A stretch of DNA of 41,349 nucleotides from an uncultured Actinomyces sp. Its GTDB lineage: Bacteria > Actinomycetota > Actinomycetes > Actinomycetales > Actinomycetaceae. Location of the stretch: assembly GCA_900541895.1 (NCBI GenBank), contig UWSI01000015.1, forward strand, positions 1 through 41,349, given 5' to 3'. Of this stretch, positions 16,142-23,629 are shown piece after piece. How positions within the stretch are numbered: position 1 is the first letter of the stretch; the number at the start of each line of letters is the position of its first letter. The translations under genes were made by a program, and so were the position numbers. Below the pieces are notes generated by a model. That model saw only the letters and a list, made by a program, of their open reading frames with translations. It was not told the DNA's origin and did not search any database.

Positions 16142-17827
16142 TTAGTTTGCAAAACTGGCCGGGTCAGGCATATACGAACCGAGGTACCCCTGCGATGCAA
16201 GGAAAATAAGAATGCAGAGGATAACTAGGAGAGCGATCGAGTATGGCGCTGCCTTCTTGAGGATCTCCGCTTCGCTTCCGGGTTCGTTAATTGCAGTTGC
16301 TGCAATCGTGAGGTTCTGGGGGGAAACAATCTTGCCGATGCCGCCACCGATAGTGTTGCCAGCTAGCAAAGTTGCAGGGTCCAGGCCCGCGATTTGAGCG
16401 GCGGTGGATTGCAGGTTTGCGAAGAGCGCACCAGCGCTTGTTGCCGAACCAGCGACCGCCGTTCCCAACCACCCTAAGATCGGGGAAAGGAAAGCGAAGA
16501 GAATACCCGTCGTCGCAAGCGCCGCACCGATTGCACCGGTCTGGCCAGACATATTCATGACGTACGCAAGCCCCATTACCAAGCAGATTGTGAGGATTGA
16601 AATCTTCAAGGTTGAGATCGTCTTGAAGAGGGTCGCAATCCCCTTTCCGAAGGTCATCGGGAAGCGTCCACCAGAGCTGGTCCTTCCATAAATGAAAGCA
16701 ACGGCAATCGCGGTGACAAAAATCCATGTTCCGGGGTTGGAAAGGAATTGGAAGGTGTAGATGGTAGAGGACACAGCCTGGCCTTTGGCGTCGACGAGGA
16801 CGCCGTGTAATCCGGGAACAGGGATTTTAATGTCGGTTGCCTTAAAGACGCTGTCGATATCAACCCCGATCTTCCACAGTTTGGTCAGTGCAATAACGAC
16901 AACGACGAGGACGTAGGGGAGAAGCGCCAGAGTGATGCGGGAGCCATCGGGGCGGTCTTCCTGAGCGTCATCGGAACGATATTCGTCCGGAGTCTTTGGG
17001 GTCCAGACCAGAAGGAATACGTAAGAAGCCGCAAGACCAATCAATGAAGCCAAAACCGCGGTGAGTTCGTAGGAGAAACCGGTCGTGACAAAATGCCCCA
17101 CGGCGGTTGCGATTCCTGAAATTAATGCCAGTGGCCACAATTGGGCGACGCCACGGCCGCCATCGAGAATCCACAGCAGGATCAGAGGCACGAAGCAGGC
17201 GATGATCCACGAAAGGTGGCCCATGTCAGCGGCAACAAGCAGGGGGTTTTGTCCGCCCAGTCGGCCGGCAGTAGTTGCGGGAATAGCCATAGCGCCGAAA
17301 CCGACATTGATCGCGTTACCGACGATCGTTACGACAGCCGCCTTGACGGGGCGAAGGCCTAGAGAAACGAGCATTGCGGCGACGATCGCGACGGGGGCAC
17401 CGAATCCGGCTAAGCCCTCAAGAAGACCACAGAAAGAGAAAGCAACGATGAGAGCCTGAACTCGAATGTCGCCCTTGCCGATCGTATTGAAGACAGCACG
17501 GAGATCTTTAGAACGTCCCGAAACCTCGGTGAGGTTGTACAACCACACCGCGGCAATGATGATGTAGATGATCGGGATGAGCGCGAAGACAATTCCTTGC
17601 CCCGCAGCAAGAAGGCTTAGAGTGACGGGCATCTTGAAGCCAACAACTGCGATCAAAATGGCAGCAATCAATGAGATCAGAGCACACCAGTGCGTTTTCA
17701 CCTTGAATGCGCCAAGAAGGACAAAGAACAGCAGGAGGGGGAGGATCCCGGCAAGTGCTGTCATAAAAACATTTGAGCCAATCGCCGTTGTCGACGGTGT
17801 AAAACTTGCGCTCACTGATAAGAACAT
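16142..17827 (-). CDS. lctP: L-lactate permease (LctP family)
   Basis: A 561-residue integral membrane protein of the lactate permease family, importing L-lactate with protons. About 12-14 hydrophobic segments alternate with short loops. Recognisable family stretches are LLEGLAGFGAPVAIVAAMLVSLG, NAINVGFGAMAIPA, and near the C-terminus NTIGGGIGKIVSPQNLTIAA, the most conserved segment of the family. AGGAG with 5-base spacing precedes the ATG at 17827. It lies directly upstream of lutABC on the same strand, so uptake and oxidation of lactate are encoded together. An AT-rich inverted repeat upstream (17897-17914) may be its operator. Confidence 0.95.
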   Translation of the reverse strand: MFLSVSASFTPSTTAIGSNVFMTALAGILPLLLFFVLLGAFKVKTHWCALISLIAAILIAVVGFKMPVTLSLLAAGQGIVFALIPIIYIIIAAVWLYNLTEVSGRSKDLRAVFNTIGKGDIRVQALIVAFSFCGLLEGLAGFGAPVAIVAAMLVSLGLRPVKAAVVTIVGNAINVGFGAMAIPATTAGRLGGQNPLLVAADMGHLSWIIACFVPLILLWILDGGRGVAQLWPLALISGIATAVGHFVTTGFSYELTAVLASLIGLAASYVFLLVWTPKTPDEYRSDDAQEDRPDGSRITLALLPYVLVVVVIALTKLWKIGVDIDSVFKATDIKIPVPGLHGVLVDAKGQAVSSTIYTFQFLSNPGTWIFVTAIAVAFIYGRTSSGGRFPMTFGKGIATLFKTISTLKISILTICLVMGLAYVMNMSGQTGAIGAALATTGILFAFLSPILGWLGTAVAGSATSAGALFANLQSTAAQIAGLDPATLLAGNTIGGGIGKIVSPQNLTIAATAINEPGSEAEILKKAAPYSIALLVILCILIFLASQGYLGSYMPDPASFAN

Positions 17828-17896
17828 GGCTACTCCTGCATCGGTGCCTGTGGGGGTCCGTAGCCAGATTGTAGGCCTAAAATCCTATACAGGTAG

Positions 17897-17914
17897 GAAA
17901 TTTAAAAGAATTTC
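17897..17914. promoter_or_regulatory. Inverted repeat upstream of lctP, possible operator
   Basis: GAAATT-N6-AATTTC is an 18-base AT-rich dyad in GC-rich surroundings, 70 bases upstream of the lctP ATG and 7 bases from the tRNA-Arg 3' end. TACAAT (minus strand, 17873-17868) is a candidate -10 for lctP. Factor unknown. Confidence 0.35.
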
Positions 17915-17920
17915 ATTGTG

Positions 17921-17993
17921 CGCCCCCGACAGGATTCGAACCTGCAACCTCGGGATTAGAAGGCCCTTGCTCTATCCATTGAGCTACGGAGGC
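17921..17993 (-). tRNA. tRNA-Arg (anticodon UCU)
   Basis: Acceptor GCCTCCG (from 17993) pairs with CGGGGGC, and the discriminator is G at 17921. The anticodon loop CTTCTAA gives TCT. The anticodon stem AGGGC/TCCCG holds three central G-C pairs with weak ends. The T arm contains AGGTTCGAATCCT. CCA is not encoded. Confidence 0.92.
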
Positions 17994-18094
17994 ATGCCTG
18001 CCGCAGTGCGATCAGACCTTCATAGTGTACATGTCGTCGCCCGTCACACTTTCCCAAGTTGTGGGCCGCGTGTGCGCAAACGTGGGAAACACTA

Positions 18095-18100
18095 GATAAT
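18095..18100 (+). promoter_or_regulatory. -10 element of the metF leader
   Basis: GATAAT (within TAGATAAT), then GGCTTC, then ATG at 18107. The 6-base gap is the leaderless arrangement seen repeatedly in this window. Confidence 0.5.
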
Positions 18101-18106
18101 GGCTTC

Positions 18107-18172
18107 ATGCTTGAAAGAATGTCTGGCCTTGGAGGCCCCGTGGGGTCAATTCGCTCACGAATGTGCAACTGA
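18107..18172 (+). CDS. Leaderless 21-codon leader peptide before metF
   Basis: This short frame starts MLERMSGLGG and ends PVGSIRSRMCN. It begins exactly 6 bases after a GATAAT hexamer, so an mRNA beginning at its ATG would be translated without a ribosome site. It holds three Met codons and one Cys codon, with the Met-Cys pair two codons before the stop. The metF ATG is 52 bases further on, after a small GGCGC/GCGCC hairpin. Its C-terminal pattern (P, then GS, then SRMC) recurs in the Met/Cys-rich leaderless frame at 21605. Met/Cys leader peptides that act as attenuators are known in mycobacteria and streptomycetes; that this one is translated and regulatory is inference. Confidence 0.5.
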   Translation: MLERMSGLGGPVGSIRSRMCN

Positions 18173-18190
18173 ACCGTAATCAGCTGCCGG

Positions 18191-18205
18191 GGCGCGTATA
18201 GCGCC
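18191..18205 (+). promoter_or_regulatory. Small hairpin between leader peptide and metF
   Basis: GGCGC (18191-18195), loop GTATA, GCGCC (18201-18205), followed by AATCTTTC and then the AAGGAAA ribosome site of metF. It could be a weak attenuator stem or a ribosome-site-proximal structure. Confidence 0.35.
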
Positions 18206-18223
18206 AATCTTTCAAGGAAATGT

Positions 18224-19156
18224 ATGTCTCAGCCTTCTGACTGTTCTTCTGATCTGACCACTCTGTCTTTCGAGGTCATGCCGCCTCGCAAAGAGAGCCT
18301 CGTTAAGCCGTTTTGGCAAACCGTTGAGCGCTTGCTGTCAGTCTCTCCCGATTTTCTTTCGGTGACCTATGGTGCTGCAGGTCAGGATCGCGACAGTGCG
18401 CGAGGCGTTGTGCGTAAGCTTGTGAAGGACAGCCCGGTTCAACCAATCGCTCACCTTACCTGTGTGGGAACGACTCCCAGTGAAGTGAGCGAAGTCGTCA
18501 CCGATTATCTCAATGCAGGTGTTCGAACCTTCCTTGCTCTTCGTGGTGATCCGCCGGTGGGGCGTCCAGATTGGCAGCCCTCTCCCGGGGGAGTATCCTC
18601 GGCAACTGAGCTTGTGACCTTGATTCGTTCGATTGAGGCTGCTCGCTGTGCGCAGTATCCCGGTGCAGCCTTGCGCGCCGCTTTCAAACCTTTGACGATT
18701 GCGGTTGCCACTTTTCCCGCGGGTAATCCCGCGGCAGGAACTTCGCCGACCCAAGAGGTTGAGCGCCTTCTGGTGAAGCAATCTGCGGGTGCCTCCTTTG
18801 CGATCACTCAACTTTTCTGGGAAGTCGACCCCTATGTGAACTTCCTTGAGAAGGCACGTTCCAATGGCGTGACGATTCCCATCGTGCCGGGAATTTTGCC
18901 GCCAACCGATATTCGGCGAGTAAACCGCATGACCGAACTGACCGGAGTTGTATTCCCCGAATACCTTCGTCGCAAGCTCGAGTCAGCATCCTCACCACAA
19001 GAAATGTATTCCATGGGAGTCGAAATCGGAGGTCGTCTTGCTCGCGACCTGCATGATTCTGGTGCTCCCGGAATCCACATGTATACCTTCAATAAAGCGG
19101 CTCCTGCACTCGATGTGCTCGATGCTGCAGGCCTTGTTTCTGCAAGCCAGTGTTGA
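18224..19156 (+). CDS. metF: 5,10-Methylenetetrahydrofolate reductase
   Basis: FAD enzyme reducing methylene-THF to 5-methyl-THF, the methyl donor for MetE. The 310-residue TIM barrel shows SFEVMPPRK (catalytic Glu in S-F-E-x-x-P-P), FLSVTYGAAG, AHLTCVG, FLALRGDPP and the C-terminal VPGILPPTDIRRVNRM. Length matches bacterial MetF. AAGGAAA sits 4 bases before the ATG. A leaderless short frame and a small hairpin lie upstream, suggesting control of this transcript by leader translation. metE follows 33 bases later on the same strand; the two make consecutive steps of methionine synthesis. Confidence 0.95.
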   Translation: MSQPSDCSSDLTTLSFEVMPPRKESLVKPFWQTVERLLSVSPDFLSVTYGAAGQDRDSARGVVRKLVKDSPVQPIAHLTCVGTTPSEVSEVVTDYLNAGVRTFLALRGDPPVGRPDWQPSPGGVSSATELVTLIRSIEAARCAQYPGAALRAAFKPLTIAVATFPAGNPAAGTSPTQEVERLLVKQSAGASFAITQLFWEVDPYVNFLEKARSNGVTIPIVPGILPPTDIRRVNRMTELTGVVFPEYLRRKLESASSPQEMYSMGVEIGGRLARDLHDSGAPGIHMYTFNKAAPALDVLDAAGLVSASQC

Positions 19157-19189
19157 CCCGTCCATTTCACGATGAAAAAGGATAACTAA

Positions 19190-21499
19190 ATGACTCAATT
19201 CCCTACGGCGACCATCTTGGGTTACCCGCGCATCGGTCGTGGCCGCGAGCTGAAGAAGGCGCTCGAAGCCTACTGGGCGGGCCGTATCTCCGCCGATGAG
19301 CTCCGCGCGACGGAAGCCCAGCTCCGCAAGACGACGCATGACCGCCTCGCCCAGCTCGGCCTCGGCAAAGATGATGCGTCGATCCCTGAAACTTTCGCGC
19401 TCTACGACCAGGTTCTGGATGCGATTACGCTTCTGGGCGCGGTTCCCGAGCGCTACCGTTCCTTCGAAGGACTGGATCTGCACTTTGCCCTGGCTCGCGG
19501 CAATGCGCAGGTTGCCCCGCTGGAAATGACCAAGTGGTTCGATACGAACTACCACCACTTGGTTCCTGAGATTGGCCCCGATACGCCGATTTCTTTCGCT
19601 GATCACACCATCGTCGATCGTTTCCTTTCAGCAAAGGAAGAGGGCACCATCGTTCGCCCGGTTCTCGTTGGTCCCGTGACCTTCCTTGCTGTTGCGAAGG
19701 CTGATGAGGCGACTCCGGATTACAACCCCTTCGAACGCCTTGATGACGTCGTTGCGGCCTACTCTGAGGTTCTTGCCCAGCTTGCCGAGGCAGGAGCACC
19801 TTGGGTCCAGATCGATGAGCATGCGCTTGCTTCCGATAACCTCCACGTTGAGCGCGCGACTCTTATTGAGTACTCGACTCGCGTTTTTGCTGCCCTTGCC
19901 AAGCTCGAGAAGCGTCCCGCAATCTTCGCGGCCATCGGTTATGGCAATGGCGCACAGGCTGCAGCCGCTCTTGCCTCCACCGGCATCGAGGCCCTGGGAC
20001 TGGATCTGTGCCGTGGTTCTCTTCCCGAGGCCGGCTCAGTTGACCTGTCCAAGGTCGCTCTGGTTGCTGGTGTTGTTGACGGCCGTAACATCTGGCGAAC
20101 CGATTTGGAGAGCGCGATCGCTCGCCTTGATGCAGCCAAAGCATTGAATCCCGCATCGCTCGCCGTTTCGACCTCGACCTCTTTGCAGCACGTACCCCAT
20201 GACACCGCACTGGAGAAGTGGGATGACCCCGTACTCGACGCGAACCTTCACGCATGGCTGGCCTTCGCAGACCAGAAGGTCGGGGAGGTTGTCACCCTCG
20301 CTCGCGGTGTGAACAATGGCTGGGATTCTATTTCCGAGGCCGTTGAAGCAACCCGAGAGGTTCTTGCTCAGCGAGCAGCTGCACCCGGCGTGGTTCGCCC
20401 CGAGTTGCGTGAGCGCGTCGCGCGCTTGACCGAGGCCGATCGTGAGCGTGAAGACTTTGCAGTCCGCGATGAGCTTCAGCGCGAGCGTCTTGGTCTGCCC
20501 CTCATTCCGACCACTACTATTGGTTCCTTCCCTCAGACGAAGGAAATTCGTCGTGCCCGTGCCGCTTGGGCCAAGGGTGAGCTCTCTGACGAAGACTACG
20601 CGCAGCGTATGCGTGAAGAGATTGAGTCAGTGATTCGCCTTCAGGAAAACCTTGGGCTGGATGTTCTGGTCCACGGCGAAGCAGAGCGTAACGATATGGT
20701 TCAGTACTTTGCTGAACAGCTTGAAGGTTTCGCCGCAACGAAGAACGGTTGGGTCCAGTCTTATGGTTCGCGATGCACCCGTCCGTCGATCCTGTGGGGG
20801 GATGTTGTCCGTCCTCACGCCATGACTGTTGAATGGGCGCGTTACGCGCAGTCGCTGACTGATCACCCGGTAAAGGGCATGTTGACTGGTCCCGTCACGA
20901 TCATCGCATGGTCCTTCCCGCGCAATGATTTGCCCTTGGCGGAGGTTGCTGATCAGATCGGTCTGGCTCTGCGCGACGAGGTCACCGATCTTCAGGACGC
21001 CGGAATTGCTGTTGTTCAGGTCGATGAGCCAGCACTGCGTGAACTGCTTCCTTTGGATCAGGCCCGTCACGCTGATTACCTCAAGTGGGCTGTGGACTCC
21101 TTCCGTCTAGCAACTGCCGGAGTGCGTCCTGATACTCAGATTCACACTCACCTGTGCTACTCGGAGTTTGGTCAAATTCTTGATGCGATCTTGGGACTGG
21201 ATGCGGATGTCACCTCAATTGAGGCTGCACGTTCGCGCATGGAGGTCCTTCCTGAGCTTGCAGAACAAGGCTTCAGCCATGGCGTTGGACCCGGTGTCTG
21301 GGATATCCACTCGCCACGTGTGCCTTCGGTTGAGGAACTCACCGAGCTCTTGACCTTGGCTGCTGACTCGATTGAGCTGCGTAACTTGTGGTCGAACCCT
21401 GACTGTGGCCTGAAGACCCGAGGCTATGCGGAGACCGAAGAGTCCTTGAAGAACCTTGTTGAGGCGACTCGGATTGTTCGTCAGCAGCTTGCGAACTGA
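19190..21499 (+). CDS. metE: Cobalamin-independent methionine synthase
   Basis: Transfers the methyl of 5-methyl-THF-triglutamate to homocysteine. The 769-residue protein has the two-barrel architecture: an N-terminal barrel starting TILGYPRIGRGRELKKALE, and a C-terminal catalytic barrel from about 435 (IPTTTIGSFPQTKEIR). The zinc ligands are visible as His654 and Cys656 (THLCYSEF), Glu678 (SIEAARS) and Cys739 (NPDCGLKTR). Each is offset by the same 13 residues from E. coli 641, 643, 665 and 726, so the active site is intact. AAGGATAACTAA precedes the ATG. It ends in a strong 14-bp terminator, so metF-metE is probably a two-gene operon. Confidence 0.97.
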   Translation: MTQFPTATILGYPRIGRGRELKKALEAYWAGRISADELRATEAQLRKTTHDRLAQLGLGKDDASIPETFALYDQVLDAITLLGAVPERYRSFEGLDLHFALARGNAQVAPLEMTKWFDTNYHHLVPEIGPDTPISFADHTIVDRFLSAKEEGTIVRPVLVGPVTFLAVAKADEATPDYNPFERLDDVVAAYSEVLAQLAEAGAPWVQIDEHALASDNLHVERATLIEYSTRVFAALAKLEKRPAIFAAIGYGNGAQAAAALASTGIEALGLDLCRGSLPEAGSVDLSKVALVAGVVDGRNIWRTDLESAIARLDAAKALNPASLAVSTSTSLQHVPHDTALEKWDDPVLDANLHAWLAFADQKVGEVVTLARGVNNGWDSISEAVEATREVLAQRAAAPGVVRPELRERVARLTEADREREDFAVRDELQRERLGLPLIPTTTIGSFPQTKEIRRARAAWAKGELSDEDYAQRMREEIESVIRLQENLGLDVLVHGEAERNDMVQYFAEQLEGFAATKNGWVQSYGSRCTRPSILWGDVVRPHAMTVEWARYAQSLTDHPVKGMLTGPVTIIAWSFPRNDLPLAEVADQIGLALRDEVTDLQDAGIAVVQVDEPALRELLPLDQARHADYLKWAVDSFRLATAGVRPDTQIHTHLCYSEFGQILDAILGLDADVTSIEAARSRMEVLPELAEQGFSHGVGPGVWDIHSPRVPSVEELTELLTLAADSIELRNLWSNPDCGLKTRGYAETEESLKNLVEATRIVRQQLAN

Positions 21500-21513
21500 G
21501 TAGTCTGCCTGTG

Positions 21514-21572
21514 TGTGAGGGTGGAAATGCGGGTGTGGTTCCCGTGTTTCCACCCTCACATTCTTTCGTTTT
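21514..21572 (+). terminator. Rho-independent terminator after metE
   Basis: TGTGAGGGTGGAAA (21514-21527) pairs perfectly with TTTCCACCCTCACA (21547-21560), with an inner CGGG/CCCG stem, and is followed by TTCTTTCGTTTT. The best U-tract terminator in the window, and it directly abuts the next promoter. Confidence 0.88.
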
Positions 21573-21598
21573 GACACATCTGTATCATTCGATAGACT
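21571..21598 (+). promoter_or_regulatory. Consensus promoter of the Met/Cys-rich leader
   Basis: TTGACA (21571-21576), 16-base spacer, TAGACT (21593-21598), then GAAGCC and ATG at 21605. The -35 is a perfect match and the start site should fall on the A of the ATG. This is the clearest promoter in the window. Confidence 0.75.
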
Positions 21599-21604
21599 GA
21601 AGCC

Positions 21605-21673
21605 ATGACTTTTCACGCGACCATGACCTGCCGCCCCATGTGCGGCTCCATGTGCTCGCGAATGTGTATGTGA
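21605..21673 (+). CDS. Leaderless Met/Cys-rich 22-codon leader peptide
   Basis: The frame opens MTFHATMTC and closes RPMCGSMCSRMCM, with six Met and four Cys in 22 residues. Met-Cys pairs fall at 12-13, 16-17 and 20-21, one every four residues, preceded by a Cys at 9. It starts 6 bases after a TAGACT hexamer of a consensus promoter, so it would be read leaderless. The TGA touches a 6-bp ATTGAC/GTCAAT hairpin, and 85 bases separate it from the winged-helix gene. It is downstream of the metE terminator. By analogy with cysteine-responsive leaderless leader frames in mycobacteria, stalling at Met/Cys codons could control the downstream gene. A metal-binding micropeptide is an alternative. Translation is inferred, not shown. 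Confidence 0.6.
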   Translation: MTFHATMTCRPMCGSMCSRMCM

Positions 21674-21727
21674 TTGACCTTTCAACCCGTCAATCGCTAC
21701 CGCTTAAGGAACCACGCTGACTGTGGT
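21673..21727 (+). promoter_or_regulatory. Two hairpins after the Met/Cys-rich leader
   Basis: ATTGAC (21673-21678) pairs with GTCAAT (21689-21694), overlapping the last base of the leader stop. ACCAC (21711-21715) pairs with GTGGT (21723-21727). A ribosome paused on the leader would cover the first. Neither has a U-tract, so simple intrinsic attenuation is not evident. Confidence 0.35.
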
Positions 21728-21758
21728 ATGTGCGGTACCAAAATAGTTTGGATACATC

Positions 21759-22178
21759 ATGGCTCTTGTTTACACCCCTGAAACCGTCACTTCGTCTGCT
21801 TCCACTTCTTTCGAGGAATTCCTCAATATTTTGGCAGGACTGAAGCTCTCACCGGCATCAACGCATATCGATCTTGATCACCGTCGCCTAGAGGTGTACG
21901 GGAATTCGGTCAAGCTCTCCAACAGGGAATACGAACTCTTGGCCTACCTTGCAGCACATGCCGATGAAATCGTTTCCCGAGAAGAACTGCTGGAATCGGT
22001 ATGGTACGGCGAAGGTCTTGAATCCCAAACTCGCACTATCGATGCGCACATCCGTCGCCTTCGTACCAAGCTTCCGGAAGCTGATCTCATCTCGACCTTG
22101 CGTGGCCAGGGCTATCGCTTCAACTCGACTCCTAGCGTCCGCGTCAGCAATACCCGAGTCCATACCCTTGCAGCATAA
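21759..22178 (+). CDS. Orphan OmpR/PhoB-type winged-helix DNA-binding protein
   Basis: The 139-residue protein is a lone Trans_reg_C domain. Residues about 38-127 read LDHRRLEVYGNSVKLSNREYELLAYL (the beta-sheet and first helix), then SREELLESVWY, TRTIDAHIRRLRTKL (recognition helix) and STLRGQGYRF (wing). There is no receiver domain, only about 35 N-terminal residues, and no kinase nearby, so it is not a normal two-component regulator. A weak GGA precedes the ATG. It lies between metE and ilvA, behind the Met/Cys-rich leader frame, and a regulatory role in sulfur amino-acid metabolism is a reasonable inference. It ends at a bidirectional terminator. Confidence 0.88.
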   Translation: MALVYTPETVTSSASTSFEEFLNILAGLKLSPASTHIDLDHRRLEVYGNSVKLSNREYELLAYLAAHADEIVSREELLESVWYGEGLESQTRTIDAHIRRLRTKLPEADLISTLRGQGYRFNSTPSVRVSNTRVHTLAA

Positions 22179-22179
22179 A

Positions 22180-22224
22180 AACACCCGGCTAGGAGGGTGT
22201 TTCCCTGAGATCCTGCCGGGTGTT
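22180..22224. terminator. Bidirectional terminator between winged-helix gene and ilvA
   Basis: AACACCCGGC (22180-22189) pairs with GCCGGGTGTT (22215-22224), and the interior can add AGGA/TCCT and GGG/CCC. It starts 2 bases after one stop and ends 13 bases from the other. Confidence 0.78.
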
Positions 22225-22237
22225 GAGGGTGTAATGC

Positions 22238-23524
22238 TTAGATCACCAAACGATAAATTTCAGAGTCGGGACGCAGCTCTTCAACGTGGAGGGGAGAAGC
22301 CTCCATGCGTGCACGCAAACCTGTAATATCTTCTCGATCAGCCAAGTCGATGCCGACCAATGCCGGTCCCGAATCACGGTTGTTTTTCTTCGTGTACTCG
22401 AAGTGAACAATGTCGTCTCCAGGCCCCAAAACATCTTCGAGGAAGCTGCGAAGCGCACCGGGCTGTTGGGGGAAAGTGACGAGGAAGTAGTGACGCAGGC
22501 CCTCATGTCGCAGTGAACGTTCCATGATTTCCGCGTAGCGCGTCATATCGTTATTTCCACCGGAAACAATTGCGACAATCGCTCCTTCTTTTCCTCCCAA
22601 AAGTTCATTGCGTTGCTCTGCATCGGAGAAATACATGCGTGCCGCAGCAGAGGCCAATGCGCCTGCCGGTTCCGCGATCACGCCGTCGGAATGGTACAGA
22701 TCAAGCATCTCCGTACAGACAGCCCCTTCGGGAACAACCAAAATATCGTCGACCAGCTCCTTAACAATCGAGTACGGAAGCTCGCCAGCACGCCCAACGG
22801 CGGTTCCGTCAACGAATGGATCAACAGTGGGCAAGGAGATAATTTGGTCCGCTTCCATTGCTGCGGCCATAGAGGCGGCTCCTGTAGGCTCAACGCCGTA
22901 GATCTTGATATCGGGGAAACGTGAACGGATCCATGTTGCGATACCCGAGAGCAAGCCACCGCCACCGACTGGGACCAAAACTGCCGCTGCCTCGGAAAGC
23001 ACCTGCTCTTCCAATTCAACAGCGATTGTGCCCTGACCGGCAATGGTGCAGGGGTCATCGTAGGGATGTACGTAGGTGCGTCCCGAATGACGCGCGGCCT
23101 CTTGAGCCTGCGCATTGGCACGGTCGAATGTTCCATCGACAATGACTTGTTCCACCCAGTCGCCACCAATGGTTTCAATGCGCTGGCGCTTCTGCTTGGG
23201 TGTGTTCGAGGGAAGGTAGATGGTTCCTCGCACCTTGAGCTGCGCGCACGCATAGGCCAGGCCTTGTGCGTGATTACCTGCGGATGCGCAGACAACACCT
23301 CTGCGGCGTTCTTCTTCGCTCAGGGTACTCATTCGGAAATAGGCGCCGCGTACCTTAAAAGAACGGCACTTTTGCATATCCTCGCGCTTGAGGTAGACCG
23401 ATACGCCGATAAGGTCGCTGAGTCGCTCTGAAAGCATGACCGGTGTTTTCTCTACGACCTCACTCAGAATGTCTGAAGCCTGAGCGATGAGATCAGGAGA
23501 AAGAGGAAACTGGTCCGTTGTCAT
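22238..23524 (-). CDS. ilvA: Threonine ammonia-lyase (threonine deaminase)
   Basis: PLP enzyme converting threonine to 2-oxobutanoate, the first step to isoleucine. The 428-residue protein has the PLP lysine at 57 in CRSFKVRGA, the SAGNHAQG loop at 81-88, and the phosphate loop PVGGGGLLSG. An ACT-like regulatory domain follows from about 340 (LRHYFLVTFPQQPGALRSFL). This is the single-ACT form found in many Gram-positives, which is subject to isoleucine inhibition in studied members; a purely catabolic role cannot be excluded. AGGAG with 5-base spacing supports the ATG. It is convergent with the winged-helix gene and divergent from orn. Confidence 0.94.
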   Translation of the reverse strand: MTTDQFPLSPDLIAQASDILSEVVEKTPVMLSERLSDLIGVSVYLKREDMQKCRSFKVRGAYFRMSTLSEEERRRGVVCASAGNHAQGLAYACAQLKVRGTIYLPSNTPKQKRQRIETIGGDWVEQVIVDGTFDRANAQAQEAARHSGRTYVHPYDDPCTIAGQGTIAVELEEQVLSEAAAVLVPVGGGGLLSGIATWIRSRFPDIKIYGVEPTGAASMAAAMEADQIISLPTVDPFVDGTAVGRAGELPYSIVKELVDDILVVPEGAVCTEMLDLYHSDGVIAEPAGALASAAARMYFSDAEQRNELLGGKEGAIVAIVSGGNNDMTRYAEIMERSLRHEGLRHYFLVTFPQQPGALRSFLEDVLGPGDDIVHFEYTKKNNRDSGPALVGIDLADREDITGLRARMEASPLHVEELRPDSEIYRLVI

Positions 23525-23616
23525 GCGTACTCCTAGTGTCGTAGTCAGGTTTATCGTAGCTCAGTGAAGTGGTGCGGACTTTGAGAAGCCGGACAGTGAA
23601 ATCCTATTCATGCGCT

Positions 23617-23622
23617 TACACT
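23617..23622 (+). promoter_or_regulatory. -10 element of orn
   Basis: TACACT, 7 bases, then GTG at 23630. No ribosome site precedes the GTG, consistent with leaderless initiation. Confidence 0.5.
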
Positions 23623-23629
23623 TAAAGCT

